The notes under the pieces: generated by a model
Seen by the model: the letters and a program-made list of their open reading frames with translations, nothing else
Database searches by the model: none
Told to the model about the DNA's origin: nothing
Assembly: GCF_002222055.1 (NCBI RefSeq)
Contig: NZ_MUGS01000022.1
Coordinates: forward strand, 1 to 56,532
Length of the DNA: 56,532 bases
Direction: 5' to 3'
From: Flavobacterium araucananum
Lineage (GTDB): Bacteria > Bacteroidota > Bacteroidia > Flavobacteriales > Flavobacteriaceae
Program-made: the position numbers and the translations under genes
Shown: piece by piece, positions 32,518-42,380 of the stretch
Layout of the letters: each line of letters starts with the position of its first letter
How positions within the stretch are numbered: the first letter of the stretch is position 1

Positions 32518-32826
32518 TGGTTTATAATTATCGGCTTGTTTTTCCTGCATAGTAAGGCCATTACTATAATGTCTTGTTATGTAACATAACTTTGGTGTGG
32601 TTTTACTACTATCGGTCTTGAAAAACTCAGCTCCCCGAAGTCTTCTTATAAAAAGCTACATCTACTTTTTTAACTCGCCTTTTGGCTTTAAAAAACTCAA
32701 GCACCACGATTCTGCCAAAAACAGGGAATATCAATTTTAATGATGATGTGTATGTAGCTTTTTTAAGGTTTACAGTTGAGCATGTTGTTTGTTTTGGCTA
32801 TTGTGTTAGACCACTGTCAGTGTAAT
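32518..32826. other. Intergenic stretch without recognised features
   Basis: About 310 bases between the terminator and the convergent lipoprotein gene. Two related phrases (TTGAAAAACTCAGCTCC near 32617 and TTTAAAAAACTCAAGCACC near 32690) suggest decayed sequence, and AAAAGCTACAT (32647) faces ATGTAGCTTTT (32752) as an inverted pair. No gene is supported. Confidence 0.4.
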
Positions 32827-33405
32827 TTAATTATAATACTCGGATATTGTAATAATTGTTCTTTTTTCTTTTTCTAAAATTTGTATTCCTTCAGAGATTA
32901 AATTATCTTCTGGATCATCATCTTCAAACTCCAAAAAAAGGGATGAATTGCTATTGATATTTTTTTTAAACCGACCTTCAATAAGCTTTTTACAATAGTT
33001 GTCAAATTTAAATTTACAGGCTATATCATTAATCTTTCTTATTAAAGTACTGTCTAATTCCTTATTTGGGTAAATATCTGTTTTAATTTCTACTGAACTT
33101 ATAAAATGATCACAGCCGCCTTTGTATACAGTTAGAGTATCACCATTGTATATTAATGTAGCTGTGTTACTTTTTGAATCCCAAACATATTTTTTGATTT
33201 CAAGTTCATTAAGCCATTCTTCTGTTATTTTTTTATAATTGTCATCAAATACACAATCTGAATTGTTATCTAACTTTTCATTATCTATTTTAAGAACCGT
33301 ATCAGATTTAATATTTTTAATTATAATATTTTCTTTTTTTGTTTTCTTTTCTGAACAGGAAAGAGTTATAATTACTATCAATGCAAAATAGAATGTTTTT
33401 TTCAT
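32827..33405 (-). CDS. Lipoprotein of unknown function
   Basis: The 192-residue minus-strand protein has a lipoprotein signal (KKTFYFALIVIITLSCSEK, Cys17) followed by a Lys/Asn-rich linker. The mature part includes VWDSKSNTATLIYNGDTLTVYKGGCDHF and CKFKFDNYCKKLIEG, with four cysteines that could form disulphides. It may be another orphan immunity protein, given its neighbours, or an ordinary envelope protein. Confidence 0.6.
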   Translation of the reverse strand: MKKTFYFALIVIITLSCSEKKTKKENIIIKNIKSDTVLKIDNEKLDNNSDCVFDDNYKKITEEWLNELEIKKYVWDSKSNTATLIYNGDTLTVYKGGCDHFISSVEIKTDIYPNKELDSTLIRKINDIACKFKFDNYCKKLIEGRFKKNINSNSSLFLEFEDDDPEDNLISEGIQILEKEKRTIITISEYYN

Positions 33406-33526
33406 AAAATTATTGTTAACCAGGATATATGTCTAACGACAGCCGGTATATTTACCCTAAATTAGGTCGGTATATTTGACGAGCGTTAATGCTTTTTGTT
33501 TTCAAAAATAGAATTTTTATTTCATA

Positions 33527-33742
33527 AAACTGTTACAGTTTTGGCAATACAGAAATCATACTAAAGAAATTTATACTAATAAATTTATGTGGTCAAAATT
33601 AGATTACATACATTTAAATCCTGTTAGATCCGGACTTGTTGCAAAAGCCTCAGCTTATATGTATTCTAATGCAAGTAATTGCATAAATGGTTACGGATCG
33701 TTAACAATTAAAAAGCAGATAATCCGGTGGCAGATGTTTTAG
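33527..33742 (+). pseudogene. Remnant of a REP-associated tyrosine transposase (RAYT)
   Basis: A frame without a start reads LLQFWQYRNHTKEIYTNKFMW, then KLDYIHLNPVRSGLVAKASAYMYSNASNC and NGYGSL before a stop at 33740. The YIHxNPVRxGLV and Y-x-x-SxAxN strings are the C-terminal signature of the IS200-like RAYT family. The catalytic N-terminal part is missing. The fragment marks the boundary between the accessory region and ordinary chromosome. Confidence 0.75.
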
Positions 33743-33862
33743 ATTCGAATTCGTTTGCTGGATATAATTTGTATTAAAATTTATTTTAATTAAGATATTT
33801 GAGCTGCGCGTTCAAAAGAAAAGAACTCAACTGGATAGCAATAATCATAAAAAACATAAGCA

Positions 33863-34825
33863 ATGACAATTGAATTGTTAGATAAAAATAAAAACATTAT
33901 TAAGTTAAAAAGTATATCCGAAATACCGGAAGACTTGAGTACAATCAATAGTGTTCAGATTATTAATTACAATATAGAAGACATTGCTGCTTTCGAAAAG
34001 CTTTTTGGTATTGATACAGCCATATTGCACAATAGTGGCGATATAGAGATAAGTTCGCATTATCTTGAAAAAGAAAGTCAGTTGGCATTTAATTTTTCGT
34101 TTCCGTACTTAACGTCTCACAGCAAAATCGAAGAAGTAATTGTTTCGTTTATACTTACAGAAACGATCATGTTCTCGTTTATGGATATTAATTTTGAGAA
34201 ATTTATTCCAGAGAATAAAAAGCAGGAACACTTTGATAAAATAAAAAACCTGCCTTTTACCTTAGATATCTTTCTGTTAATGATGATAGGCGTAGTTCCG
34301 GATTATTTTGCAGACCTCACAGAAATCATTTCTAAGAATATAAAAACAATTTATTCAAGCTTACAAAAAGAGAATGATTTTTCTGAGCATGGTTTAAACG
34401 AAATTACAGCGCTAAAATTTAATAATCTTCTGGTCAAGGAATCACTGAATGAATTCAGACGAATTTTGCATTTGCTTAGAAAAAGCACAAAATTAAGTTT
34501 AGAAACGAAAGAAACTATTTTACTCGAATTAAGTGATTTAACGGTAATAAACGAATATGTCCAAAACAATTTTGAACGTTTGGATGATCTTAAAGACTAT
34601 ATCTCTACAAAAATAGACCTGGAACAAAACAGAATATTTAAAACATTAACCATAATCACAATGTGTATTTCACTGCCAATGCTTGTGGCGGGAATATATG
34701 GAATGAATTTTAAGAATATGCCGGAGTTAGAATGGGAATATGGATATTTTTATGCCATAGTTTTGATCATTATTTGTTTTACTGCGCCTTTGATATGGTT
34801 TAAACGAAAAAAATGGCTCAATTAA
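33863..34825 (+). CDS. CorA-family divalent-cation transporter
   Basis: The 320-residue protein ends with two membrane helices (TLTIITMCISLPMLVAGIYGMNF and YFYAIVLIIICFTAPLIWF) separated by the diagnostic YGMN motif, the CorA selectivity filter. The long N-terminal cytosolic part is acidic and helical. It should mediate Mg2+ (or Co2+/Ni2+) passage across the inner membrane as a pentamer. The C-terminal positive residues (KRKKW) match CorA. It stands alone with its own terminator. Confidence 0.88.
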   Translation: MTIELLDKNKNIIKLKSISEIPEDLSTINSVQIINYNIEDIAAFEKLFGIDTAILHNSGDIEISSHYLEKESQLAFNFSFPYLTSHSKIEEVIVSFILTETIMFSFMDINFEKFIPENKKQEHFDKIKNLPFTLDIFLLMMIGVVPDYFADLTEIISKNIKTIYSSLQKENDFSEHGLNEITALKFNNLLVKESLNEFRRILHLLRKSTKLSLETKETILLELSDLTVINEYVQNNFERLDDLKDYISTKIDLEQNRIFKTLTIITMCISLPMLVAGIYGMNFKNMPELEWEYGYFYAIVLIIICFTAPLIWFKRKKWLN

Positions 34826-34946
34826 ATTCATGTATCAATTCTTATGTATTATCAATGATTTTTGTTGTTATCCGGGGCGAGAAAATAATTTTGCATCGAT
34901 AATTCCCTCTCTTTAGTCATAATTGATCGAATAAAAATGTTAATAC

Positions 34947-34983
34947 AAACAGGCTGTCTAAAATCTTAGGCAGCCTGTTTTGT
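34947..34983 (+). terminator. Intrinsic terminator after the CorA gene
   Basis: AAACAGGCTG / CAGCCTGTTT outer stem extended inward by TCTAA/TTAGG-like pairing, followed by T-rich sequence. It lies about 120 bases after the stop. Confidence 0.75.
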
Positions 34984-35496
34984 TTTGGTCAAAGTTATTT
35001 TGGCTCTTGATAACTAAAAAACAAGTAACACTACAAAAATGAATAGCGCATCCCTTGAGCGTAAAGCAGAAACAGGTAAGTCTTAAAATTAATGATTCTG
35101 TTTTTTTATAATCAGTACCAAAATCCTACAATCGTGTAAGAAAAAACAGGTAAAAATACCTAGTAATTTCTTTAAATTTTGCCTTACTATTGTAGGAATA
35201 AAATTCAAAACTAGAAAAACAATAGTATAGCCTACAGCAATCTTAAACAGGACAGTTATCTGGTTAAGAGTGGATTAAATATGTAATCTTTTGAAATTGT
35301 TATAAGGTGAATTTGATTATTATGCTTCGTTAAAAGTGATGCAGAAGAAAATTAAAACGAATAAGACAAAACTATTATAAACATATAAAGCCTGAAAGAA
35401 CAAGCTGTAGGTGTAACAAAAAAAGCATTGAATTCTCCTTACAATGCAGCGCTGACTTTTGAATGTACAGATTATTAATTTTAAAAAAACGATATC
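34984..35496. other. Long leader region upstream of the quinone-oxidase cluster
   Basis: No gene is supported. An open frame without ATG at 35389-35478 reads SLKEQAVGVTKKALNSPYNAALTFECTDY and could be the tail of a small peptide gene or chance. The promoter of the five-gene cluster must lie here, but no clear TAnnTTTG box was found. Confidence 0.4.
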
Positions 35497-37044
35497 ATGT
35501 TAAAACGCACAAGCCCCGAAGACGAGATAAATTTATCTCAAATAACTTCAAATTTAGATGAAAACAGAAATGAAACCTTCTTAGGAGCCCTTCAGGATGG
35601 CAGCGAAGGTATACTGGCAAGTTTGATGAAAAAATATTCAAAAGTTCAAATAGAAGATCCTATCAGACCCTTTTATGAGAATGACCTGCAAAAAATAGTA
35701 AACAATGTAGATTATGGTATATTACAAGTATTGCAAGGTACTTGGGTAAGTTATAATAATAGTGATCAGATCCAAAGAAAATTAAACGGTACCGGTATTC
35801 ACACGACCATTATGCCTTCGCCAGGAACAAATGCGGGAAATATTCCCGGAAAATATAGTTTTGAATGCCAGGAGTATATCGAGAAACTAACCTTTGATCT
35901 GGTTCCGGGAGGAGTTCGTAATCGTGGTGGGGCAAATGAACAATTTTGCGGAGCTGTAAAATACGACCAAAGCATTAAAAGCGTAACGCGTGTCGAAGGT
36001 CAGGAAGCTTTGCAATACACTCCAATTCATGAGGAGAATGGTATGTATTTATGGCTTAGCGATGTGTTTAATTATGCAGCAACCGAGAAAACGATTAAAG
36101 AAGATCGTGGCATAAACCCCGTATCACCTCTAAATCCCAACAAAGATTTATATAAAAGCGGATATCAGGACGAAACCCTTTTTCTAATTATAAATGATGA
36201 GGGTAAAAAAGAGTATGTAACGCTGGAAAATTTAAAGGGGCGTAAATATTATGAAATTATTGCAGCCAAAGAACTTAAAGCAGGAGCAGGACAAACGGGG
36301 CAATACTTTATACCGGATTACTCTATTTCCCGCAGTGGTGTAATACCGCACGGCAGTACGATAACTTTATTAGGAGATCTGGTTCGAAATAACGAAGTAT
36401 TTATATTCCAAGGTCCGCCAGCATTTCCGGAAGGAGATGCCGCCTGGAAATACGATCATCTTTCGCTATCGAGAACTATGGGAGGAGCCGGAGCAAGCGA
36501 GAGCAATCCTATCAATCTGGATGAACCTGCACCTGCCTGGGTATCTCAAAAGCTCGATTACATAAGTGATCCCAATGAAAATCTAATCTATACACAACGA
36601 ATTCTTGCAGATCCCTTATATCCTTATTCCGTTAGACCTGATTTACGTCTTCGTGATACCAACAAAGCAGATAATATAATCAATAATGTCCTTATTCAAA
36701 TGTCATCCAAAAACAAGACAGGAGCACAGGGAGGGATTTTAAATGTTCCGTTTGTAAATCGTTTTGTTCCTACAGTCGAAATGAATATGCGCATGTGGCT
36801 TGAAACAGTTGTCGAGGACAAAAAAGAAATACTTCAGCTCCAATACGAGCAAATAATATTTTTTGAATTTGATTTTGGAGATGACGGAGGCACAACAAGC
36901 TGGCCGCACATACAAGTCAATACACTTCGCAAAATCGAAGATGTTCCAGCTGATCAGAGACGTTTAATAGAAGAACAATTTCCCGATTCTAAAAAAACAG
37001 AATCTGCTGCACAAGCCGCAGGATGTCCGTATCACAAAGAGTAA
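35497..37044 (+). CDS. Heme-binding beta-barrel (nitrobindin/THAP4-like) family protein
   Basis: The 515-residue protein has YGILQVLQGTWVSYN near 75-87 followed by IPGKYSFECQEYIEKLTFDLVPGGVRNRGGANEQFCGAVKYDQ, a pattern I associate with heme-binding beta-barrel proteins (GTW start, lipocalin-like strands). The end carries CPYHKE, a possible metal or heme ligand. No signal peptide. First gene of a cluster with a ferritin-fold protein and a LodA-like oxidase, where a peroxide- or heme-handling role would make sense because LodA-type enzymes release H2O2. The family call is from memory of the pattern. Confidence 0.5.
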   Translation: MLKRTSPEDEINLSQITSNLDENRNETFLGALQDGSEGILASLMKKYSKVQIEDPIRPFYENDLQKIVNNVDYGILQVLQGTWVSYNNSDQIQRKLNGTGIHTTIMPSPGTNAGNIPGKYSFECQEYIEKLTFDLVPGGVRNRGGANEQFCGAVKYDQSIKSVTRVEGQEALQYTPIHEENGMYLWLSDVFNYAATEKTIKEDRGINPVSPLNPNKDLYKSGYQDETLFLIINDEGKKEYVTLENLKGRKYYEIIAAKELKAGAGQTGQYFIPDYSISRSGVIPHGSTITLLGDLVRNNEVFIFQGPPAFPEGDAAWKYDHLSLSRTMGGAGASESNPINLDEPAPAWVSQKLDYISDPNENLIYTQRILADPLYPYSVRPDLRLRDTNKADNIINNVLIQMSSKNKTGAQGGILNVPFVNRFVPTVEMNMRMWLETVVEDKKEILQLQYEQIIFFEFDFGDDGGTTSWPHIQVNTLRKIEDVPADQRRLIEEQFPDSKKTESAAQAAGCPYHKE

Positions 37045-37148
37045 TTGGAACTAAAAGGATAAAAAGCAGTACTTATGAGTCCTTACAATTAATTGGACAG
37101 CAAGTGCAGTATAGGATCAAATAGAAATTAAACTAAACAAGATATCTC

Positions 37149-38648
37149 ATGAATTACAATCAGAAACGAGACCATTTTATTTCACCAATATTAGAATGGG
37201 CAAAAGCGAATAATCCAAAAGAGAATACAGCAAATAATAGGTTTATGGCAGCTGATGATGCTGTAAATACTTATGAGAATTTAGAAACTGCAAAACCTTT
37301 TGAAGTCCCTTCTCAGTTTAACGGGAAAGACTACATTACGATGCTGCTTCAGATCGATGCCGAAATCGAACAGGGACTTATGTTGCAGTATCTTTATGCT
37401 GCCTACAGTATTGGTGGAACTCAAATTTCAGAAAAGTATAGGGAAAAAGTACATACCTGGCAAAATATAATTTTGGGTATTGCAAAAGAAGAAATGGGAC
37501 ATTTTATCTCAGTTCAGAATGTCTTGAAGGTAATTGGAGCACCTTTAAATTTTGGTAGGGAAAGTTATCCCTGGGATAGTCCTTTTTATCCTTTTCCATT
37601 TACATTAGAAAAATTTTCTCTTAGTTCCCTTGCTAAATATGTATATGCCGAAGCTCCTGCCGATTGGTTGGAAAGCGAAGATCCTCTGGCAGTCGAAATT
37701 TCGGCTTCTGTAAATTCAACCGTCTCAGATCCGCATACCGTTGGCGCATTGTTTATCGTATTGTTGCAATTAATTAATGACCCTAAAGTAATATCAGATG
37801 AAACTTTTCAGGCTGCAACCTATAGTTATCAGGCTAAGTTTGACGAATGGGGTCGCGGTTATACAGATGGAAACAGAGGAACTGATGGCAAAAATATTTA
37901 TACCCATAGTCCGGATGTATTAGTAGCACCATTACTATCTCGTGATGATGCTTACAATGCATTGTCTGAAATAGCAGAGCAGGGAGAAGGTCTGGATACA
38001 AAAGATACAACACCGTCTCATTTTGAACGCTTTTTGCATATTTACAGAGAATACAAGGAAATAGTAGAAGAAACCAAAGGTAGTTTTGAACCTTCCCGTA
38101 ACGTAGCTACGAATCCTTATGTAGGTTCAGAAACTGATCTGGCAGATGAATTCGAGTCTACAGATTCAGCAACAGAAACAGAGTCAGAAACGGATGAAAT
38201 TACAGACCCGCAAGCAAAACTTTGGGCAAATTTGTGTGATATCCGTTATCGATTATTACTTAATTTTCTAAATCATAGCTTCCTGTTGGATGAAGGTTAT
38301 AATAATTCAGGCAGTTTTTCTCCTCGTGGTATGATCATCAATTCTTCATTTGGAGAAATGTATAATTTGCGTAGTCTGGCTACAATCCTTGTTCAGACTC
38401 CAATTGCTAAAAACAGCAAGAAAATGGCGGGACCTCCATTTACACTTCCCTATACATTCGATTTGCCTTTTGGAGAACACAATCGATGGAGATTACACAG
38501 AGATCTTCTCGAAGCATCAAATAATATCATAATAGAGTTAAAACACTTTAAAAACCAACCACATATCCAATATTTGAATGGATTGCAGGAGGCAGATCAA
38601 AAACTGCTCAAAGCAATTGTACATCTTACAGAAGATAATCTGGTATAG
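37149..38648 (+). CDS. Ferritin-like (VioB/iminophenylpyruvate dimer synthase-type) protein
   Basis: The 499-residue protein contains a ferritin-like four-helix bundle: ITMLLQIDAEIEQGLMLQYLYAAYSI (near 60-85) and ILGIAKEEMGHFISVQNVLKVIGAP (near 106-130), with E...ExxH-type metal ligands, then PFPFTLEKFSLSSLAKYVYAEAP. This matches the domain found in VioB/RebD-type enzymes of bisindole biosynthesis. An acidic linker (about 325-350, TDSATETESETDE) separates a second helical part. Cluster position suggests a role in chemistry linked to the amino-acid oxidase. Confidence 0.7.
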   Translation: MNYNQKRDHFISPILEWAKANNPKENTANNRFMAADDAVNTYENLETAKPFEVPSQFNGKDYITMLLQIDAEIEQGLMLQYLYAAYSIGGTQISEKYREKVHTWQNIILGIAKEEMGHFISVQNVLKVIGAPLNFGRESYPWDSPFYPFPFTLEKFSLSSLAKYVYAEAPADWLESEDPLAVEISASVNSTVSDPHTVGALFIVLLQLINDPKVISDETFQAATYSYQAKFDEWGRGYTDGNRGTDGKNIYTHSPDVLVAPLLSRDDAYNALSEIAEQGEGLDTKDTTPSHFERFLHIYREYKEIVEETKGSFEPSRNVATNPYVGSETDLADEFESTDSATETESETDEITDPQAKLWANLCDIRYRLLLNFLNHSFLLDEGYNNSGSFSPRGMIINSSFGEMYNLRSLATILVQTPIAKNSKKMAGPPFTLPYTFDLPFGEHNRWRLHRDLLEASNNIIIELKHFKNQPHIQYLNGLQEADQKLLKAIVHLTEDNLV

Positions 38649-38688
38649 TTTCGAATTAATTCAGTTAAATTATTTAAAATACTACGAT

Positions 38689-40992
38689 ATGAAAATTATA
38701 GAATTACGAATTCTTCCTCCTATTGCAATAGGCAGATTAGGCGAATCGAATATACCAATGGCAGCGTATGATCTTGAATTATCAAAAGAAAAACCGCTTG
38801 ACTATAGAGAAATTACCCCACAAACTACTTTATCTGTAGATCCTGTTACAGGCGAAATTAAAGCACATGATCCTGTAAATATAAAATTTAAAGAAGTTTC
38901 GAGTCTGGCAGATAGAAACGGAAAAATACATCCTGTTTCTCCTTTCCTTGAAGTATTTGCCATAACAGATCAAAAAACAGACGAATTGGTGCCTCTTACA
39001 GAAGAGTTACTTATTGAATCCGGATTAAGTCTGAAAGATATTAGCTGGGATGTAAATGTTGCCAACATTAAAATATTCAGAAGGACCGGAGATGCAAAAG
39101 ACAAAATGTTAGCAACAATCACCAACATAAACTCACATGAACAAAAACCATTGTTAGCCGATTGTAAAAACTTTTTGGCAAACAAAAAATTACCACTCGG
39201 TTACATTCAGTACATAAAGCCAACAAAAGATTTTCCCGGATTAAGATTGCGTTATACCCCTGCCGGAGGTAAAGTTTATGGTGCCAGTTTAACCAGAAAG
39301 ACAGGTCCGGGCGAAAAAGATTTTCAAGTAGATCCTACTTTTAGCAGTGAAGATCAGATATTATACGACACAAGCCCGGGAAAAGGAACATGGCTTGGTT
39401 ACAAAGAAGGCAGTAATCCTAACATATTCTATACTGCTCCTGCACAAATTTTTGCCGGTTATTCGTATACAGATGAAAAACAGGAAAGCTGGCAGGTAAG
39501 CTGGGGATATATTGATGATGAGTGTGATGGTTTTGTAACCGTTAAGCTAAAACTCTCCAACGAAAAAACCTTAACAGCCAAAGCGCACATTAGTGCAGGA
39601 CCTCCTTCTTTTGCCCCGGATACTTTGCCAATTCGTGTAGTATCAGACGAGTTAGAGCAAATTATATTAAGTACAGAAATAGAAGGTGAAGTAAGTATAG
39701 AAGAAGCCGAAGAAATTATTCGCAGGGCTTTTGAAACCATTCGTTTAATGAATACAACGATTATGAATGGTAATAGTTACGAAGGCAAACAAAATGTTGC
39801 CAGTACAATGGTACGACAAAATACAAATGACTTTGGACGTTTTTTCGAACCCATTATGGCAACTTCTCTTGTAGACAATCTTGCCTTGCAAATCCTGCAC
39901 GAAAGAGTGTTTACCGGACTTAGTTCCGGAGCGACGCCATGGTTTGCAGATGTATTGCGAAAACCTACAGAAATAGGGGATTTATCAAGCAAAGCACTTC
40001 GCAAAATGCCGGCATTAATGCGTGGTGCAGATGGCAGGTCGCTTACTTTTACGTATCGACAAATAAATATGATTATAAAAGCCGCAAGTACTTCTATATT
40101 CAAAGATAATAATCCGGATACCTTGCCGGTAACCTATGGTTCACCACTCAAAGCAGCAAATCTTACAGCACAATTGCATTACAGAGGAACAGGAAATCCT
40201 ATTGCAGTTTTGCCAAGAACGGCGATCTCAAACTGCTTTCCGGGACTGGAATTTGATTTTAGAAACCTTTGGAGAAGAGCCTTTAACGGAATTATCCTGA
40301 TCGAAAATAATAACTATGTACTGGAAGCTCCTGACGAAAAGTTTAAAAATTTGGTAGGGCACAGATTGGTTGCTATAGAAGGCAAACCTACAATGGTTAA
40401 GACTTTTGGCCCTGTGTTTCCCGATGGAGACAGCGTGCCCTTAAAAACAGATGCGAATCCAAACGGAGTTTCGTTTATGGAATGGTCCAATTCGATGGTT
40501 CATGTTTTGCAAAAACAAGGACAGAAAGTAATTTGCCACTTTACAGCAGAACAATCGGTCGAAGAAGTAGTTGTTGATTTAAAAGAGTTGGATAATCCAA
40601 AAAAATATACCGCCGTAACATTAGTAGTCAATAAAATATTCGATGGCAATAGTGCTGCATTTTCAGATACGATTTTGCAACCCGGAGAATTGACTCAGGG
40701 ACTTTGTGCTCCGTGGCAAAACGATTATCGCGAATGCTCTTGTTACTATTGGGCAGCGAGCAGACCTGATTTTGTAAATATTGTGCCGGACGAAAATGGT
40801 TTGAGTACAGGAGATTTATGGATGTCAAAAAAACGAACAGGATCTTATATTCCGGACGATTGGCAAAACTCAAGATTGATTTCTTATCAGGATCTCTTTG
40901 AGAACTGGCAAGGAGAACTCAATTTTATTGTAAAAGGAAGAGATGCCATAGAAAGTAGTAAGGTAAAACCTAAAACGACAAAAAAGAAATGA
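38689..40992 (+). CDS. LodA/GoxA-like CTQ-dependent amino-acid oxidase
   Basis: I chose ATG 38689, the first after the preceding stop, giving 767 residues starting MKIIELRILPPIAIGRLGES, the usual LodA-type N-terminus (the open frame continues into the previous gene). NCFPGLEFDFRNLW (Cys516) and FMEWSNSM (Trp599) match the positions where LodA family enzymes form cysteine tryptophylquinone; PWQNDYRECSCYYWAASRPDF near 675-695 is another family block. These enzymes deaminate lysine, glycine or other amino acids with O2, releasing ammonia and H2O2, often secreted as antibacterial factors. No signal peptide is seen. Overlaps the radical SAM gene by ATGA. Confidence 0.85.
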   Translation: MKIIELRILPPIAIGRLGESNIPMAAYDLELSKEKPLDYREITPQTTLSVDPVTGEIKAHDPVNIKFKEVSSLADRNGKIHPVSPFLEVFAITDQKTDELVPLTEELLIESGLSLKDISWDVNVANIKIFRRTGDAKDKMLATITNINSHEQKPLLADCKNFLANKKLPLGYIQYIKPTKDFPGLRLRYTPAGGKVYGASLTRKTGPGEKDFQVDPTFSSEDQILYDTSPGKGTWLGYKEGSNPNIFYTAPAQIFAGYSYTDEKQESWQVSWGYIDDECDGFVTVKLKLSNEKTLTAKAHISAGPPSFAPDTLPIRVVSDELEQIILSTEIEGEVSIEEAEEIIRRAFETIRLMNTTIMNGNSYEGKQNVASTMVRQNTNDFGRFFEPIMATSLVDNLALQILHERVFTGLSSGATPWFADVLRKPTEIGDLSSKALRKMPALMRGADGRSLTFTYRQINMIIKAASTSIFKDNNPDTLPVTYGSPLKAANLTAQLHYRGTGNPIAVLPRTAISNCFPGLEFDFRNLWRRAFNGIILIENNNYVLEAPDEKFKNLVGHRLVAIEGKPTMVKTFGPVFPDGDSVPLKTDANPNGVSFMEWSNSMVHVLQKQGQKVICHFTAEQSVEEVVVDLKELDNPKKYTAVTLVVNKIFDGNSAAFSDTILQPGELTQGLCAPWQNDYRECSCYYWAASRPDFVNIVPDENGLSTGDLWMSKKRTGSYIPDDWQNSRLISYQDLFENWQGELNFIVKGRDAIESSKVKPKTTKKK

Positions 40993-42374
40993 CAGGCGCT
41001 ATAGAAAAGTTTGCCCAAGAGGATAAAAATGCATCGCTTGCAACCAAGCTGGCACAAATGATTGTTCCCCAATCCAGACCACGCTCTCCAAAAGCACATC
41101 TGGTAAGTGGGGGAATATCAACTCAGATTTTTATTCCAAACGGAAGCAGGCTTTATACTATTTCTAAGGAAGTAGAACAAAAAATAGCTTTTTTAATGGA
41201 TAAAAAAGATGAAAAAGGACTGCAAAATGAGCTGAATTTTTTAGGACTGGACGCTCCGGAATATATTACAGATGAGCCATTGCAAAGTCCGCCATTACAT
41301 GCTTTGTCACTGGCAATAGCCCAAAAGTGTAATATGGGTTGCACCTATTGTTATGCAGATCAGGGTGATTTTGGAGGTCCCACAAAAAACATGTCCTTAG
41401 AAACTGCTTTTAAAGCCATCGATTTATTATTAAAAGATTGTCCCGAAGGAGGAAAAGCACAACTTACTTTTTTAGGAGGTGAACCCCTCATTAACAGGCA
41501 AGCGATTAGAGAAGCGACTCTTTATGCCGAAACAATTGCAAAAAGAAAACACATACAAGTCAGTTATTCGATTACCACAAACGGAACTCTGGTTACAGAA
41601 AGTGATGCTGTTTTTTTTGAAGAATACGGTTTTTCGGTAACCATAAGTTTAGACGGAATAGGCAAGGATCATGATCTTAATCGCCCTATGAAAGGAGGTA
41701 AAGGAAGTTATGAGACCATCATAAAAAATATTCAACCCTTATTGTCTTTGCAAAAAAAAATGCAGGTATCGGCAAGGGTAACTGTAACACCCGAAAATAC
41801 TAATCTTCCGGCTGTTTTGGACGAATTTATTAGTATGGGTTTTCATGGTGTAGGTTTTTCGCCTTTGTTAAGATCCAGCAACGGACAAAACGAAATGAAC
41901 AAAGAGCAGTTATCTGTCATGTTAGAAAACATGATTGCTTGCGGACTTAATTTTGAAAAAAATGTGTTGGCAGGAAAGCGATATCCATTTTTGAATATGG
42001 TAAATGCCTTAAAAGAAATTTCGAAAGGAACTCACAGACCCTATCCCTGTGGTGCCGGTGCAGGTTATATGGGCGTATCTGCAGATGAAGAACTCTTTGC
42101 CTGTCATCGTTTTGTAAACGAAGATGTAGGCAAAATGGGCGATTTAAACCAAGGCATACAAGCAGACCTTCAGAACAATTGGCTTGCCTCCCGACATGTA
42201 AACATACAAGATCCCTGCTCAAAATGTTGGGCACGATACCTTTGCGGAGGAGGTTGTCATCATGAAGTAATCGAAAAAGGAAGGCCTGCCTGCGATTATA
42301 TACGGTCATGGTTGTTCTATACCATACAAGCCAATGAAAGACTATCGCGCTTAAAACCCAATTGGAATAATTAA
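40989..42374 (+). CDS. Radical SAM/SPASM protein, probable quinone-cofactor maturase
   Basis: The 461-residue protein has the radical SAM cluster motif CNMGCTYC (Cys114, Cys118, Cys121) and a C-terminal SPASM domain with cysteines in CGAGAGYM, CHRF, CSKCWARYLCGGGCHHE and ACDY that bind auxiliary iron-sulphur clusters. Arrangement and the N-terminal extension resemble QhpD-type enzymes that form thioether crosslinks in quinohemoprotein amine dehydrogenase. Coupled translation with the LodA-like oxidase (4-base overlap) implies the oxidase is its substrate. Classic LodA maturation needs only the flavoprotein LodB, so a radical SAM partner is notable. Confidence 0.85.
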   Translation: MTGAIEKFAQEDKNASLATKLAQMIVPQSRPRSPKAHLVSGGISTQIFIPNGSRLYTISKEVEQKIAFLMDKKDEKGLQNELNFLGLDAPEYITDEPLQSPPLHALSLAIAQKCNMGCTYCYADQGDFGGPTKNMSLETAFKAIDLLLKDCPEGGKAQLTFLGGEPLINRQAIREATLYAETIAKRKHIQVSYSITTNGTLVTESDAVFFEEYGFSVTISLDGIGKDHDLNRPMKGGKGSYETIIKNIQPLLSLQKKMQVSARVTVTPENTNLPAVLDEFISMGFHGVGFSPLLRSSNGQNEMNKEQLSVMLENMIACGLNFEKNVLAGKRYPFLNMVNALKEISKGTHRPYPCGAGAGYMGVSADEELFACHRFVNEDVGKMGDLNQGIQADLQNNWLASRHVNIQDPCSKCWARYLCGGGCHHEVIEKGRPACDYIRSWLFYTIQANERLSRLKPNWNN

Positions 42375-42380
42375 TTACAG

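Noticed and set aside
33430..33485. Repeated GGTATATTT phrases as insertion-sequence ends
   Set aside because: Only a short direct match (CGGTATATTT twice) without terminal inverted repeats or a transposase frame between them.
35389..35478. Possible precursor-peptide tail upstream of the oxidase cluster
   Set aside because: No ATG and no leader-like sequence; kept only as a note in the intergenic entry.
38578..38688. 37-codon upstream extension of the LodA-like gene
   Set aside because: It lies inside the preceding gene in another frame, and the protein from ATG 38689 starts exactly like LodA-type proteins.
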